Positions 1 through 8,411 of a DNA stretch of 64,000 nt are shown here, in pieces. Numbering within the stretch: the first letter of the stretch is position 1; every line of letters begins with the position of its first letter. The notes under the pieces are model-generated. The model was not told the DNA's origin. It did not search any database and saw only the letters and a list, made by a program, of their open reading frames with translations. Position numbers and translations under genes: made by a program. Origin of the DNA: Streptomyces sp. TRM68367 (GTDB taxonomy: Bacteria; Actinomycetota; Actinomycetes; Streptomycetales; Streptomycetaceae); NCBI RefSeq assembly GCF_014495685.1, contig NZ_JACTVI010000017.1:54082-118081 (forward strand). The letters are read 5' to 3'.

Positions 1-59
1 AGCCCCCGCACGGACACGGCGCTTCCGGCGCCGCCGGGGGTCTTGTCGATTCGCGTCAT
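1..59 (-). CDS. 5' end of an unidentified protein (partial)
   Basis: An ATG at 59 on the minus strand opens a frame reading MTRIDKTPGGAGSAVSVRG that runs off the window edge. The same frame is open upstream to a stop at 162-164, so a GTG start further upstream is possible. It lies downstream of panB on the same strand. There is too little sequence to recognise a family, and no clear ribosome binding site decides the start. The region between this start and panB holds no other supported gene. Confidence 0.25.
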   Translation of the reverse strand, partial: MTRIDKTPGGAGSAVSVRG

Positions 60-233
60 GCCCCCGACGGTGTCAGCCCCGACCGACAAACGACCTACAG
101 ACCACCGACAGCCCCCACAAACCGCCGACAGCGCCGACACTCCCGACGAGCACCGCAACCATCAACTGAGGCACCACGACGGCGAGCAACCAGGTCCGCG
201 AGAGCGGCGCCGGTTCAGGCGCAAAAAACTGCT

Positions 234-1118
234 TCAGTGGACGGAGTGCTCCTCCAACGGGAACGTTCCTCCGACGACGTCCTCGGCGAACGCCTTCGCC
301 GCGCTGCCCATGACCTCCCGCAGATCCGCGTACTGCTTCACGAACTTCGGCACCCGGCCTCCGGTCAGCCCGAACATGTCGGTCCACACCAGCACCTGAG
401 CGTCGGTCTCGGGACCGGCCCCGATCCCGACCGTCGGAATGTGCAGCACCCGCGTCACCTCGGCCGCCAGCTCCGCGGGAACCAGCTCCAGCACGACGGC
501 GAACGCGCCCGCGTCCTGCACCGCCTTCGCGTCCCGCAGCAGCTGCTGCGCCGCCTCCTCGCCGCGCCCCTGCACGCGATACCCCATGGCGTTCACGGAC
601 TGCGGCGTCAGCCCGATGTGCGCCATTACCGGAATCCCCGACTCCACCAGCAGCTCGATCTGCCGGTGCGACCGCTCGCCGCCCTCCAGCTTCACGGCCC
701 CGACGCCCGCCTCCTTCACCAACCGGGTCGCCGAGCGCAGCGCCTGCACCGGCCCCTCCTGGTACGAGCCGAACGGCAGGTCGCCGACGATCAGGGCGCG
801 CCTGGTGCCCCGTACGACGGCCGCGGACAGCATGGTCATCTCGTCGAGCGTGACGGGCACGGTCGTGTCGTAGCCGAGGTGGCAGTTGCCCGCGGAGTCG
901 CCGACCAGCATCACCGGGATGCCGGCCTCGTCGAACACGGACGCGGTCATCGCGTCGTACGCGGTGAGCATCGGCCACTTCTCGTCCCGCCCCTTGGCGG
1001 CGGCGATGTCGCGAACGGTGATGCGGCGGGTGCTCTTGCCCCCGTACAGCGCCTTGCTGCCGTCGGAGGACCTGCTCTTTGCGGTCTGTGCACTCTGGGC
1101 AGCCGAAAACTGCGTCAT
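234..1118 (-). CDS. panB: 3-methyl-2-oxobutanoate hydroxymethyltransferase
   Basis: PanB transfers a hydroxymethyl group from methylenetetrahydrofolate to 2-oxoisovalerate, the first committed step to pantothenate and coenzyme A, in the cytoplasm. The 294-residue protein has the family landmarks in order: MLTAYDAMTASVFDEAG near residue 50, VGDSAGNCHLGYDTT around 70-85, GAVKLEGG with the catalytic-region lysine near 140, the VLELVPA glutamate near 210, and GIGAGPETDAQVLVW near 230. The N-terminal 30 residues are a short Gln/Ser-rich extension. An AAGGAG site 8 bases before the ATG supports the start. It is divergent from the exporter gene at 1330, so the 211-base gap carries promoters for both. 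Confidence 0.97.
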   Translation of the reverse strand: MTQFSAAQSAQTAKSRSSDGSKALYGGKSTRRITVRDIAAAKGRDEKWPMLTAYDAMTASVFDEAGIPVMLVGDSAGNCHLGYDTTVPVTLDEMTMLSAAVVRGTRRALIVGDLPFGSYQEGPVQALRSATRLVKEAGVGAVKLEGGERSHRQIELLVESGIPVMAHIGLTPQSVNAMGYRVQGRGEEAAQQLLRDAKAVQDAGAFAVVLELVPAELAAEVTRVLHIPTVGIGAGPETDAQVLVWTDMFGLTGGRVPKFVKQYADLREVMGSAAKAFAEDVVGGTFPLEEHSVH

Positions 1119-1281
1119 GGCAACGGCTCCTTCATGTCATCTCGTGGCGCCCTGACGGCGTCCCCGGAATCACCACCATGGTGGCACCTCGTGCCAGTCA
1201 GGGCCAGAGCGGGCACCATGACTTCCGTCCCCTGTCCGTTCTACGGCGCCGGGCCCGGGAACGTCATGTCTTGGTCAAGAA

Positions 1282-1310
1282 TTTCGATACGAGACGGTCT
1301 CGTATCGAAA
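1282..1310. promoter_or_regulatory. Perfect 29-bp palindrome, probable TetR operator
   Basis: Two exact 14-base arms (TTTCGATACGAGAC and its complement) flank a single G at 1296. The palindrome lies just upstream of a -10-like TAGGCT at 1317-1322, where it would cover the -35 region of the exporter gene starting at 1330. The length and symmetry suit a TetR dimer or pair of dimers. The TetR gene two positions downstream (3039-3680) is the natural candidate to bind it. Binding is inferred. Confidence 0.7.
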
Positions 1311-1329
1311 GGGGCCTAGGCTCCACCGC

Positions 1330-2928
1330 ATGACTACTTCCGCCGACCCCGCCGGCCAGGGCCGCCGGATACCGGAGGCCGTGCACCGGCGCCGCTGGGC
1401 GATCCTCGGCGTGCTGATGCTGAGCCTGCTGATCGTCGTACTCGACAACTCGATCCTGAACGTCGCCATCAAGACGATCTCGACCCCCGCCCCGACCGGC
1501 CTGGGCGCCACCCAGAGCGAGCTGGAGTGGGCGATCAACGCCTACACCCTCGTCTTCGCCGGCCTGCTGTTCTCCGCCGGCCTCCTCGGCGACCGGCTGG
1601 GCCGCAAGAAGGTGCTGCTCGGCGGCCTCGCCGTGTTCGGCATCGGCTCCGCGCTGGCCGCCTTCTCCGGCTCGCCGGGCGAGCTCATCGCCTTCCGCGC
1701 CGTGATGGGCCTCGGCGCCGCCTTCGTCATGCCGGCCACCCTCGCCGTCCTGATGAACGTCTTCGAGCGAGAGGAGCAGCCCAAGGCCATCGGCATCTGG
1801 GCGGGCGGCGTGGGCATCGCCATCGCCATCGGCCCGATCACCGGCGGAGTGCTCTTGGACCACTTCTGGTGGGGCTCGGTCTTCCTCGTCAACGTGCCGA
1901 TCGTGCTCCTCGCCCTCGCGCTGATGCTGTGGCTGGTGCCCGACTCCCGCGACCCGGCCCCCGGCCGGATCGACCCGGTCGGCGTCGTCCTGTCCGTCGT
2001 CGGCCTGGTCCTGCTGGTCTACGGCATCATCAAGGGCGGCCAGCTCGCCGACTTCACCGACGCCACGGTCCTCGCGTCGATCGGTGCCGGGCTCGCCGTC
2101 CTTGTCGCCTTCGTCGTGTTCGAGAAGCGCAGCGACCACCCGTCCATCGACGTCACGTACTTCCGGAACCAGGTCTTCTCGGCCGCGATCGCCGCCATCG
2201 CGCTGGTCTTCTTCGCGCTGATGGGCGTGACCTTCTTCTCGGTCTTCTACACCCAGTCCGTACGGGGCTACTCGCCGCTGGAGACCGGACTGCTGATGCT
2301 GCCGCTGGCCGCCGCCCAGATGATCTTCGCGCCGCGCGCCCGGCTGCTCGTCGACCGCTTCGGGAACCGGGCCACCACCACCGGCGGCATGGTGATCATC
2401 GCGGCGATGCTGGCCGCGTTCGCCACGCTGGAGGCGGACACGCCGATCTGGATCCTCGAGGTCGTCTTCTTCCTCCTGGGCACCGGCATGGCGCACATCA
2501 TGACGCCGGTCAGCGTCGTCATCATGCAGGCCCTGCCGCGCGAGAAGGCCGGCTCGGCGTCCGCGCTCAGCAACACCTTCCGGCAGGTCGGCGGCGCCCT
2601 CGGCATCGCAGTCCTCGGCTCGGTGCTGTCCACCGCCTACCGCACCGACATCGAGGACAAGCTCGCCGTCCTGCCGGCCGGCGCCCGGCACGCCGCCGGC
2701 GAGTCCATCGAGGCCACACTCGCCGTCGCGGCGAAGCTCGGCCCGCAGGGCAGGGACCTGGTCGGCACCGCCAACGACGCCTTCCTGCACGCCATGCACG
2801 TCACCGCGCTGTGGGGAGCGGGAGTCGCGGTGCTCGGCGCGATCGTCGTGGCCCTGTTCCTGCCCGGCCGGACACCGGCCCCGCAGCAGGGCGAGGAGGA
2901 GACGGAGCTGGTGGCGGCGGGGGAGTAG
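1330..2928 (+). CDS. MFS drug exporter, DHA2 (14-TM) type
   Basis: A 532-residue proton-driven exporter of the EmrB/QacA family in the cytoplasmic membrane. [10 protein letters not shown] lies in the first transmembrane segment (about residues 20-45), the loop motif GDRLGRKK follows near residue 90, and there are about 14 hydrophobic segments ending in a short acidic tail. The substrate cannot be read from the sequence. No Shine-Dalgarno site precedes the ATG, but TAGGCT ends 7 bases before it, so the transcript is probably leaderless. The TetR gene follows 110 bases downstream, and a large palindrome overlaps the promoter, so repressor-controlled efflux is the likely arrangement. Confidence 0.94.
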   Translation: MTTSADPAGQGRRIPEAVHRRRWAILGVLMLSLLIVVLDNSILNVAIKTISTPAPTGLGATQSELEWAINAYTLVFAGLLFSAGLLGDRLGRKKVLLGGLAVFGIGSALAAFSGSPGELIAFRAVMGLGAAFVMPATLAVLMNVFEREEQPKAIGIWAGGVGIAIAIGPITGGVLLDHFWWGSVFLVNVPIVLLALALMLWLVPDSRDPAPGRIDPVGVVLSVVGLVLLVYGIIKGGQLADFTDATVLASIGAGLAVLVAFVVFEKRSDHPSIDVTYFRNQVFSAAIAAIALVFFALMGVTFFSVFYTQSVRGYSPLETGLLMLPLAAAQMIFAPRARLLVDRFGNRATTTGGMVIIAAMLAAFATLEADTPIWILEVVFFLLGTGMAHIMTPVSVVIMQALPREKAGSASALSNTFRQVGGALGIAVLGSVLSTAYRTDIEDKLAVLPAGARHAAGESIEATLAVAAKLGPQGRDLVGTANDAFLHAMHVTALWGAGVAVLGAIVVALFLPGRTPAPQQGEEETELVAAGE

Positions 2929-3038
2929 CCCGGGGAACGGCTGCCGTACGGCAGGAGTTGTACGACGGGGCAGACACCGCAGATCCACGACTGGGGACCG
3001 TGGGAAGTCGCTCCAGCCCACCGAAAGGACGACACGAC

Positions 3039-3680
3039 GTGAGTCTCGCCGACAGCCACCCCCGGCACGACGGCCCGCCCTGCCGGGGCCGTCCCCGCAG
3101 CGAAACCGCCGAACGCGCCATCGTCGAGGGCGTGATGAAGCTCCTGGAGGAGGGCGTCCCGCTGGCCGACCTGTCCATCGAGCGCATCGCCCGCACCGCC
3201 GGCGTCGGCAAGGCCACCATCTACCGCCGCTGGAGCGGGAAGGAGGAGCTCTTCGTCGACGTCGTGCGCGCCGTCGAGCCCGCCGACCCCGAGGCGCTCC
3301 CCGGCGCCTGTCTGCGCGACGACCTCGTGGTCCTGCTGGAGGCCCTGCGCCGACGCGGCCTGGCCAACCGCTCCTCGACGATCCTGCGCAACGTCCACGC
3401 GGAGATGAAGAACAGCCCGAAGATCTGGGCCGCGTACCACGCCAGGGTCGTCGCGCCCCGCCGCAGGCTCGGCCTCGACATCCTGCGCCGCGGGCAGGAG
3501 AACGGCGAACTGCGCGCCGACGTCGACCTGGAACTCGTCAACGACATGATCATGGGTCCCATGCTGGTCCGCACGGTCCTGCGCCCGGACGCCGGACTCC
3601 CCGAGGGCCTCGCCGAACAGATCGTCGACACCCTCCTCGAAGGCCTACGGCCCGTCAGCCAACCGCCCGGGGAGCGCTAG
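3039..3680 (+). CDS. TetR-family transcriptional regulator
   Basis: A 213-residue TetR-type repressor. The helix-turn-helix is clear near residues 45-70 (IERIARTAGVGKATIYRRW), preceded by an Arg-rich N-terminus and followed by a divergent ligand-binding domain. The GTG start is chosen because GAAAGGAC lies about 9 bases upstream. It follows the DHA2 exporter in the same direction and probably controls it through the palindrome at 1282-1310. Its stop codon TAG overlaps the stop of the convergent GNAT gene in the four bases CTAG at 3677-3680. Confidence 0.93.
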   Translation: MSLADSHPRHDGPPCRGRPRSETAERAIVEGVMKLLEEGVPLADLSIERIARTAGVGKATIYRRWSGKEELFVDVVRAVEPADPEALPGACLRDDLVVLLEALRRRGLANRSSTILRNVHAEMKNSPKIWAAYHARVVAPRRRLGLDILRRGQENGELRADVDLELVNDMIMGPMLVRTVLRPDAGLPEGLAEQIVDTLLEGLRPVSQPPGER

Positions 3681-4135
3681 GCCCTGGCCGCGGGCTCGCG
3701 GACCATGAACACGTCCACCGGGTCCTCGGTCTCGGCCCGGAACCCGTGCCGCTCGTACAGCCGTCGGGCCGGGCTGCCGCGGAGCACGTTCAGCCGGACC
3801 GGGACGCCCTCGTGGTCGCACCGCTCCAGCAGCAGGTCCAGCACCGCCGAGCCGATGCCCCTGCCCTGCAGGCCCGGTTCCAGGTAGAAGTGCTCCAGCC
3901 AACAGGTGCCGTGGACAACCTGCGACGGCCGCAGTGCCACGCAGCCCGCCAGGGCGCCTGCCACCTCGATCAACCAGGTGTGCGCCGGGGCGAACCCGTC
4001 CCGCAGCCGCTGCCGGACTCTCCGCTCGTCGTACCGCCCGAGACGCTCCAGATCCGCTCTCAGCGCGACGGCCCGCAGCTCGGCCACCGCCTCGACGTCC
4101 GCCGCCGAAGCCGGCCGGAGTTCCCAGTCCCCCAT
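3677..4135 (-). CDS. GNAT-family N-acetyltransferase
   Basis: A 152-residue single-domain acetyl-CoA-dependent acyltransferase. The acetyl-CoA-binding motif is visible as EPGLQGRGIGSAVLDLLLER around residues 88-107, followed by LNVLRGSPARRLYERHGF, the usual beta-strand and helix of motif B. The substrate (small molecule, peptide or antibiotic) cannot be told. It is convergent with the TetR gene, sharing overlapping stop codons. Confidence 0.9.
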   Translation of the reverse strand: MGDWELRPASAADVEAVAELRAVALRADLERLGRYDERRVRQRLRDGFAPAHTWLIEVAGALAGCVALRPSQVVHGTCWLEHFYLEPGLQGRGIGSAVLDLLLERCDHEGVPVRLNVLRGSPARRLYERHGFRAETEDPVDVFMVREPAARA

Positions 4136-4449
4136 GATCGCGATGCTATCGCGCGCGTCTTCGCCGGCTCCGGGGGCGTCTGCCTGCCCGCGCCCACCAG
4201 GAGCCGCTGCCTGCCCGAGCCGGCCAGTTGACCATCTGTCAGACTTGTTCCGGCGCTCGGCAGTCCCTATGTGCGCGTTACGTCACAGAGTGCGCTTTCC
4301 ATGATCGGGGCAGGAACTCGTGACGTGGCGTCGTACGTCCTCGCCCCCGTACGGCCGTCGAGAGACGGCGTGAAGGGATCCGATCATCCCCTAGGGTCTT
4401 CTGGTGGCACGGGGGAGACGGTGTGCACGGTAGGTAGTGAGGCGACGGT
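4136..4449. other. Intergenic region, divergent promoters
   Basis: No coding sequence is supported here. It separates the divergent GNAT and EEP-family genes. A TAGGGT hexamer at 4392-4397 with GTGAAG 16 bases upstream (4370-4375) is a weak candidate promoter for the gene at 4450. Nothing else stands out. Confidence 0.5.
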
Positions 4450-5499
4450 ATGGCGCAGCAGGCGTACGTGACGGAGACGGACAGCGGCAGCTCGGGGCCC
4501 GAGCGCCAGGGGCCCCGGCTTCGGAGCCTGGTCGGCCGGCTGTTCGCGGGCTGGCGGGGCCCGCGGACCTGGCGGCGCGGCATCGTCACGGCGGTGGTCG
4601 CGATCCTGCTGGCCGTGGTCATGCTGGTGCACTCACGCATCCCGAACGCGTACGGCAACCTCGGCAGCCTGACCGAGACCTTCCTGCCCTGGCTGGGGGT
4701 GCTCGTCCCGTTCCTCCTGCTGATCGGCCTGCTGCGCCGGTCGGCCACCGCGCTGATCGCGGTCGTGCTGCCGGCGGTCGTGTGGCTGAACCTCTTCGGC
4801 GGCCTGATCTGGGACAAGACCGCCGGGGGCGGCGACCTCACCGTGGCGACGCACAACGTCAACGCCGAGAATGCCGACCCGGCCGGCACCGCCCGCGACG
4901 TCGCCGCGTCCGGCGCGGACATCCTCGCCCTGGAGGAGCTGACGGCGGCGGCCGTCCCGACGTACGAGCGGGCGCTGGAGTCGGCGTACCCCCACCACAA
5001 GGTGGTGGGCACCGTCGGCCTGTGGAGCAAGTACCCGATGACCGACGTGCGGCCCGTCGACATCAACCTGGGCTGGGAGCGGGCGATGCGGGCCACCGTC
5101 GCGACCCCGGAGGGGCCGGTCGCGGTGTACGTCGCCCACCTGCCGTCCGTGCGCGTGAAGCTGGAGGCCGGTTTCACCGCCCGGCAGCGCGACGAGAGCG
5201 CCGACGCGCTGGGCGAGGCCATCGTCCACGAGAAGCTGCCCAGGAAGATCCTGCTCGGCGACCTCAACGGCACCCTGAACGACCGTGCGCTGGGCGGCGT
5301 CAGCGCCCAGCTGCGATCCACGCAGGGCGCGGCGGGCAGCGGATTCGGCTTCAGCTGGCCGGCGTCGTTCCCGATGGCGCGGATCGACCAGATCCTGGTC
5401 AGCGGGGTCGAGCCGGAGAGCTCGTGGACGCTGCCGCGCACCGGAAGTGACCATCTGCCGATCGCCGCGCGTGTGAGGATCGACACAACAGGTTCGTGA
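4450..5499 (+). CDS. Membrane-anchored endonuclease/exonuclease/phosphatase family protein
   Basis: A 349-residue protein of the DNase I-like EEP superfamily. Three hydrophobic segments occupy about residues 43-125 (IVTAVVAILLAVVMLV, WLGVLVPFLLLIGLL, ALIAVVLPAVVWLNLFGG), then the catalytic domain faces the outside. The metal and active-site motifs are present: ATHNVN (near 135), LALEEL, LLGDLNG (near 278), IDQILVSG and GSDHLPI at the end. Family members hydrolyse phosphodiester bonds in nucleic acids, phospholipids or nucleotides; the substrate is not evident here. A GAGGCGA site lies before the ATG. Confidence 0.88.
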   Translation: MAQQAYVTETDSGSSGPERQGPRLRSLVGRLFAGWRGPRTWRRGIVTAVVAILLAVVMLVHSRIPNAYGNLGSLTETFLPWLGVLVPFLLLIGLLRRSATALIAVVLPAVVWLNLFGGLIWDKTAGGGDLTVATHNVNAENADPAGTARDVAASGADILALEELTAAAVPTYERALESAYPHHKVVGTVGLWSKYPMTDVRPVDINLGWERAMRATVATPEGPVAVYVAHLPSVRVKLEAGFTARQRDESADALGEAIVHEKLPRKILLGDLNGTLNDRALGGVSAQLRSTQGAAGSGFGFSWPASFPMARIDQILVSGVEPESSWTLPRTGSDHLPIAARVRIDTTGS

Positions 5500-5578
5500 A
5501 AACACCAGGTCAGCGGCGTTTCTTCGGACTGCGGCAACCGGGCTGTCAGCTCCCGGAATACCGAGCCTGGGCGGCTTT

Positions 5579-5618
5579 GTTCCGTACTTGAACATACGGA
5601 CGTGAACACGTACGGAAC
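5579..5618. promoter_or_regulatory. Nested inverted repeats in the promoter of the second MFS gene
   Basis: GTTCCGTAC at 5579-5587 is matched by its exact complement GTACGGAAC at 5610-5618, and TCCGTA (5581-5586) pairs with TACGGA (5595-5600) inside it. A TTGAAC hexamer at 5588-5593 followed 17 bases later by TACGGA at 5611-5616 could be the promoter. The arrangement resembles a regulator-binding region. No regulator gene is adjacent, so the binding protein is unknown. Confidence 0.5.
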
Positions 5619-5644
5619 CCCGCTCCTGAAAGGCACGACCCTCC

Positions 5645-6868
5645 ATGCCCCTGGCCCTGCTCGCCCTGGCCGTCGGCGCCTTCGGCATAGGTACGACCGA
5701 GTTCGTGATGATGGGCCTGCTGCCCGGTGTCGCGGACGACCTCGCTGTCTCGATCCCCACCGCCGGCCATCTGGTCTCGGCGTACGCGCTGGGCGTCGTC
5801 ATCGGCGCCCCGCTGCTCGCGGCGGTGACCGCGCGCATGTCCCGCCGTACGGTGCTGATCGCCCTGATGGGCCTGTTCGTGGCGGGCAACGCGCTCTCGG
5901 CGCTCGCGCCCGACTATGACTGGCTGCTGGCCGCCCGTTTCCTCAGCGGCCTGCCGCACGGCGCCTTCTTCGGCGTGGGCGCGGTCGTCGCGACGACGAT
6001 GGTGGGCCCCGACCGCAAGGCCCGCTCGGTCTCCCTGATGTTCCTGGGCCTGACGGTCGCGAACATCGCGGGCGTGCCGGTGGCGACCCTCATGGGCCAG
6101 CACCTGGGCTGGCGGTCGACGTTCCTCGGCGTCAGCGCGATCGGCGTGGCGGCGATCGTGTCGCTGGCACTGCTGATCCCGCGCGACCGGGCCGCCCAGG
6201 CCGAGTCCACGGGCCTGCGCGGCGAACTGGCCGCCCTGCGCTCCCTGCCGGTGTGGCTGGCGCTCGGCACGACGGTCGCCGGCTTCGGCGCCCTCTTCGC
6301 GGCGTACAGCTACATCACGCCGATGCTCACGGACGCGGCCGGGTACGCCGGCGCCAGCGTGACCCTGCTGCTGGCCCTCTTCGGCGTCGGCGCGACGGCG
6401 GGCAACCTCCTGGGCGGCCGCCTCGCGGACCACTCCATGCGCGGCACCCTCTTCGGCGGCCTGCTCGCCCTGGCGACGGTCCTCGCGGCGTTCCCCCTCC
6501 TCATGTCCACCCAGTGGACCGCTGCTCTGGCCGTAACCCTCCTCGGCACCGCGGCCTTCGCGACGGGCTCCCCCCTCCAGCTGATGGTCATGGACAAGGC
6601 ATCGGCGGCCCCGTCCCTGGCCTCCTCCGCCAACCAGGCGGCCTTCAACCTCGCCAACGCCGGCGGCGCCTGGCTCGGCGGCCTCACCCTGGCAGCCGGC
6701 TTCGGGGTGACGTCTCCGGCGGTGGCGGGCGCGGCCCTGGCGGTCCTCGGCCTGGCGGTGGCGGGGACGGCCTATGCGGTGGACCGGCGGGTCGCTCCGC
6801 GGGCCGTCCGCGAACGGGTGGTGGCTTCGCATGTGCCACAGCGGGCGGAGTCGAGCGCGCATCTCTGA
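5645..6868 (+). CDS. MFS transporter, DHA1 (12-TM) type
   Basis: A 407-residue exporter of the AraJ/Cmx chloramphenicol-resistance-like branch of the major facilitator superfamily. The first helix carries FGIGTTEFVMMGLLP, a hallmark of this branch, and ARMSRRTVL near residue 65 occupies the loop 2-3 position. About 12 hydrophobic segments follow. GAAAGG lies 12 bases before the ATG, a rather long spacing. The nested inverted repeats upstream suggest regulated expression. The substrate is unknown. Confidence 0.92.
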   Translation: MPLALLALAVGAFGIGTTEFVMMGLLPGVADDLAVSIPTAGHLVSAYALGVVIGAPLLAAVTARMSRRTVLIALMGLFVAGNALSALAPDYDWLLAARFLSGLPHGAFFGVGAVVATTMVGPDRKARSVSLMFLGLTVANIAGVPVATLMGQHLGWRSTFLGVSAIGVAAIVSLALLIPRDRAAQAESTGLRGELAALRSLPVWLALGTTVAGFGALFAAYSYITPMLTDAAGYAGASVTLLLALFGVGATAGNLLGGRLADHSMRGTLFGGLLALATVLAAFPLLMSTQWTAALAVTLLGTAAFATGSPLQLMVMDKASAAPSLASSANQAAFNLANAGGAWLGGLTLAAGFGVTSPAVAGAALAVLGLAVAGTAYAVDRRVAPRAVRERVVASHVPQRAESSAHL

Positions 6869-6954
6869 CGGCCGGCACCGGTAGTCGTGGAGCCGGTGAA
6901 GGGGCCCGAGGCAACTCCGTCGGCACTGGCGCCGGCGGTCGCGGGGACCGACTG

Positions 6955-7458
6955 TCACCGCGTGTATCTGCGGATGCGGTAGCGCAGCCCGGACGTCGAG
7001 GACTGCCAGCCTTTGTCCTCAGCGACTTTCCACCTCGGGTCCGGTGCCGGGGCGTAGGTGTCGCCGTCCACCTTCGAGTCGACTTCAGTCACCGAGAGCA
7101 TCGTGGCGTGTCCCAAGGCGGCACGGTAAATTTCCCCGCCGCCGATCACCCATACCGCAGCAGAGGCGGCCGGCTCCAACGACTCGGCTGCAAGTTCCAG
7201 GGCCTTGGCGATGGATCCGGCACGCTCCGCGCCTTCGGCCGCCCATTGTGGATCGCGAGTCACCACGATGTTGCGCCGGCCGGACAGCGGGCGGAATCGC
7301 GGAGGCAGCGAATCCCATGTTCTGCGCCCCATCACCACTGGATGACCCAGGGTGGTTGCCTTGAAATGCGCCATGTCCTCAGGCAGCCACCACGGAATCG
7401 CGTTGCCCGCGCCGATCACGCCATCGAGGGTCTGCGCCCAGATCAGCCCGACGTTCAC
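6955..7458 (-). CDS. folA: Dihydrofolate reductase
   Basis: DHFR reduces dihydrofolate to tetrahydrofolate with NADPH in the cytoplasm. The 167-residue protein shows the whole fold: [20 protein letters not shown] at residues 4-23, [10 protein letters not shown] with the substrate-binding acid, [20 protein letters not shown], and [12 protein letters not shown], the NADPH-binding Gly-Gly. The start is GTG, overlapping the thyA stop in GTGA, so the two are translationally coupled. ThyA consumes methylenetetrahydrofolate and releases dihydrofolate, which FolA recycles. Codon choice has more A/T in third positions than the neighbouring genes. Confidence 0.96.
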   Translation of the reverse strand: MNVGLIWAQTLDGVIGAGNAIPWWLPEDMAHFKATTLGHPVVMGRRTWDSLPPRFRPLSGRRNIVVTRDPQWAAEGAERAGSIAKALELAAESLEPAASAAVWVIGGGEIYRAALGHATMLSVTEVDSKVDGDTYAPAPDPRWKVAEDKGWQSSTSGLRYRIRRYTR

Positions 7459-8252
7459 ACCGCGACCGGGGCTTTGATGGCCGGGTGGTGCCGGTAGTCG
7501 AGCACCTCCACATCGGAGTAGGCGTAGTCGAAAAGGGAGTCCGCTCGACGCAAACGCAGCCTGGGGAACTCGAACGGAGTGCGCGAAAGCTGCTCGGTCA
7601 CCTGCTCCACGTGGTTGTCGTAGATGTGGCAGTCGCCGCCGGTCCAGATGAAGTCACCCGGCTTGAGGCCGACCTGCTGCGCCACCATGTGCGTGAGCAG
7701 GGCGTAGCTGGCGATGTTGAACGGGACGCCGAGGAACAGGTCCGCGCTGCGCTGGTACAGCTGGCAGGACAGCCTGCCGTCGGCGACGTAGAACTGGAAG
7801 AAGGCGTGACACGGCGCGAGTGCCATCTTGGTCAGCTCGGCGACGTTCCACGCGGAGACAATCATGCGGCGGGAGTCCGGGTCGCGGCGCAGAGTGTCGA
7901 GAACGTCGCTGATCTGGTCGATGTGCCTGCCGTCCGGAGTGGGCCAGGAACGCCACTGCGCGCCGTAAACCGGGCCGAGTTCGCCGTTCGCGTCGGCCCA
8001 TTCGTCCCAGATGGTGACGCCGTGCTCATGCAGCCAGCCGATGTTCGAGTCGCCGCGCAGGAACCACAACAGTTCGTACACGATGGACCTGAGGTGCACC
8101 TTTTTGGTGGTGACCAACGGGAACCCCTGTGAGAGGTCGTAGCGTAGTTGGTGCCCGAAGACACTTCGGGTGCCGGTGCCCGTCCGGTCGGCTTTGGCTG
8201 TCCCGGAGGTGAGTACCAGCCGCAACAGGTCTTCGTACTGGGTGTCCGCCAC
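7455..8252 (-). CDS. thyA: Thymidylate synthase
   Basis: ThyA methylates dUMP to dTMP using methylenetetrahydrofolate. Landmarks include [37 protein letters not shown], the nucleophile context [27 protein letters not shown], and [10 protein letters not shown] longer open frame runs upstream to 8393, but the GTG at 8252 gives 265 residues, the usual family length, starts right where homology starts, and has GAGG a few bases upstream. It is followed by folA with a 4-base overlap. The pair sits between an MFS gene and nadE. Many Streptomyces rely on flavin-dependent ThyX, so this may be an acquired cassette. Confidence 0.95.
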   Translation of the reverse strand: MADTQYEDLLRLVLTSGTAKADRTGTGTRSVFGHQLRYDLSQGFPLVTTKKVHLRSIVYELLWFLRGDSNIGWLHEHGVTIWDEWADANGELGPVYGAQWRSWPTPDGRHIDQISDVLDTLRRDPDSRRMIVSAWNVAELTKMALAPCHAFFQFYVADGRLSCQLYQRSADLFLGVPFNIASYALLTHMVAQQVGLKPGDFIWTGGDCHIYDNHVEQVTEQLSRTPFEFPRLRLRRADSLFDYAYSDVEVLDYRHHPAIKAPVAV

Positions 8253-8411
8253 AGCCCTCGAGTCTACTGGGCCCGGCATACTTCGAGCGTCGGCGTCCCG
8301 GCCGGGGCCTTCGGTCACTGGTTCGAACCTCACGCCGCCCTGCCCTCCCGGCACTGCCGCAGTCCGTGGATTGACCGCGCCGTGCATGATCACCCCGAAG
8401 ACTCAGGGCCC

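Noticed and set aside
1264..3021. Long minus-strand frame opposite the DHA2 exporter
   Set aside because: Composition is Asp/Gly/Gln repeats typical of an antisense shadow; the exporter is clearly the gene.
8253..8393. Longer thyA start adding 47 residues
   Set aside because: The extra residues look non-coding and exceed the family length; the GTG at 8252 fits both length and ribosome site.
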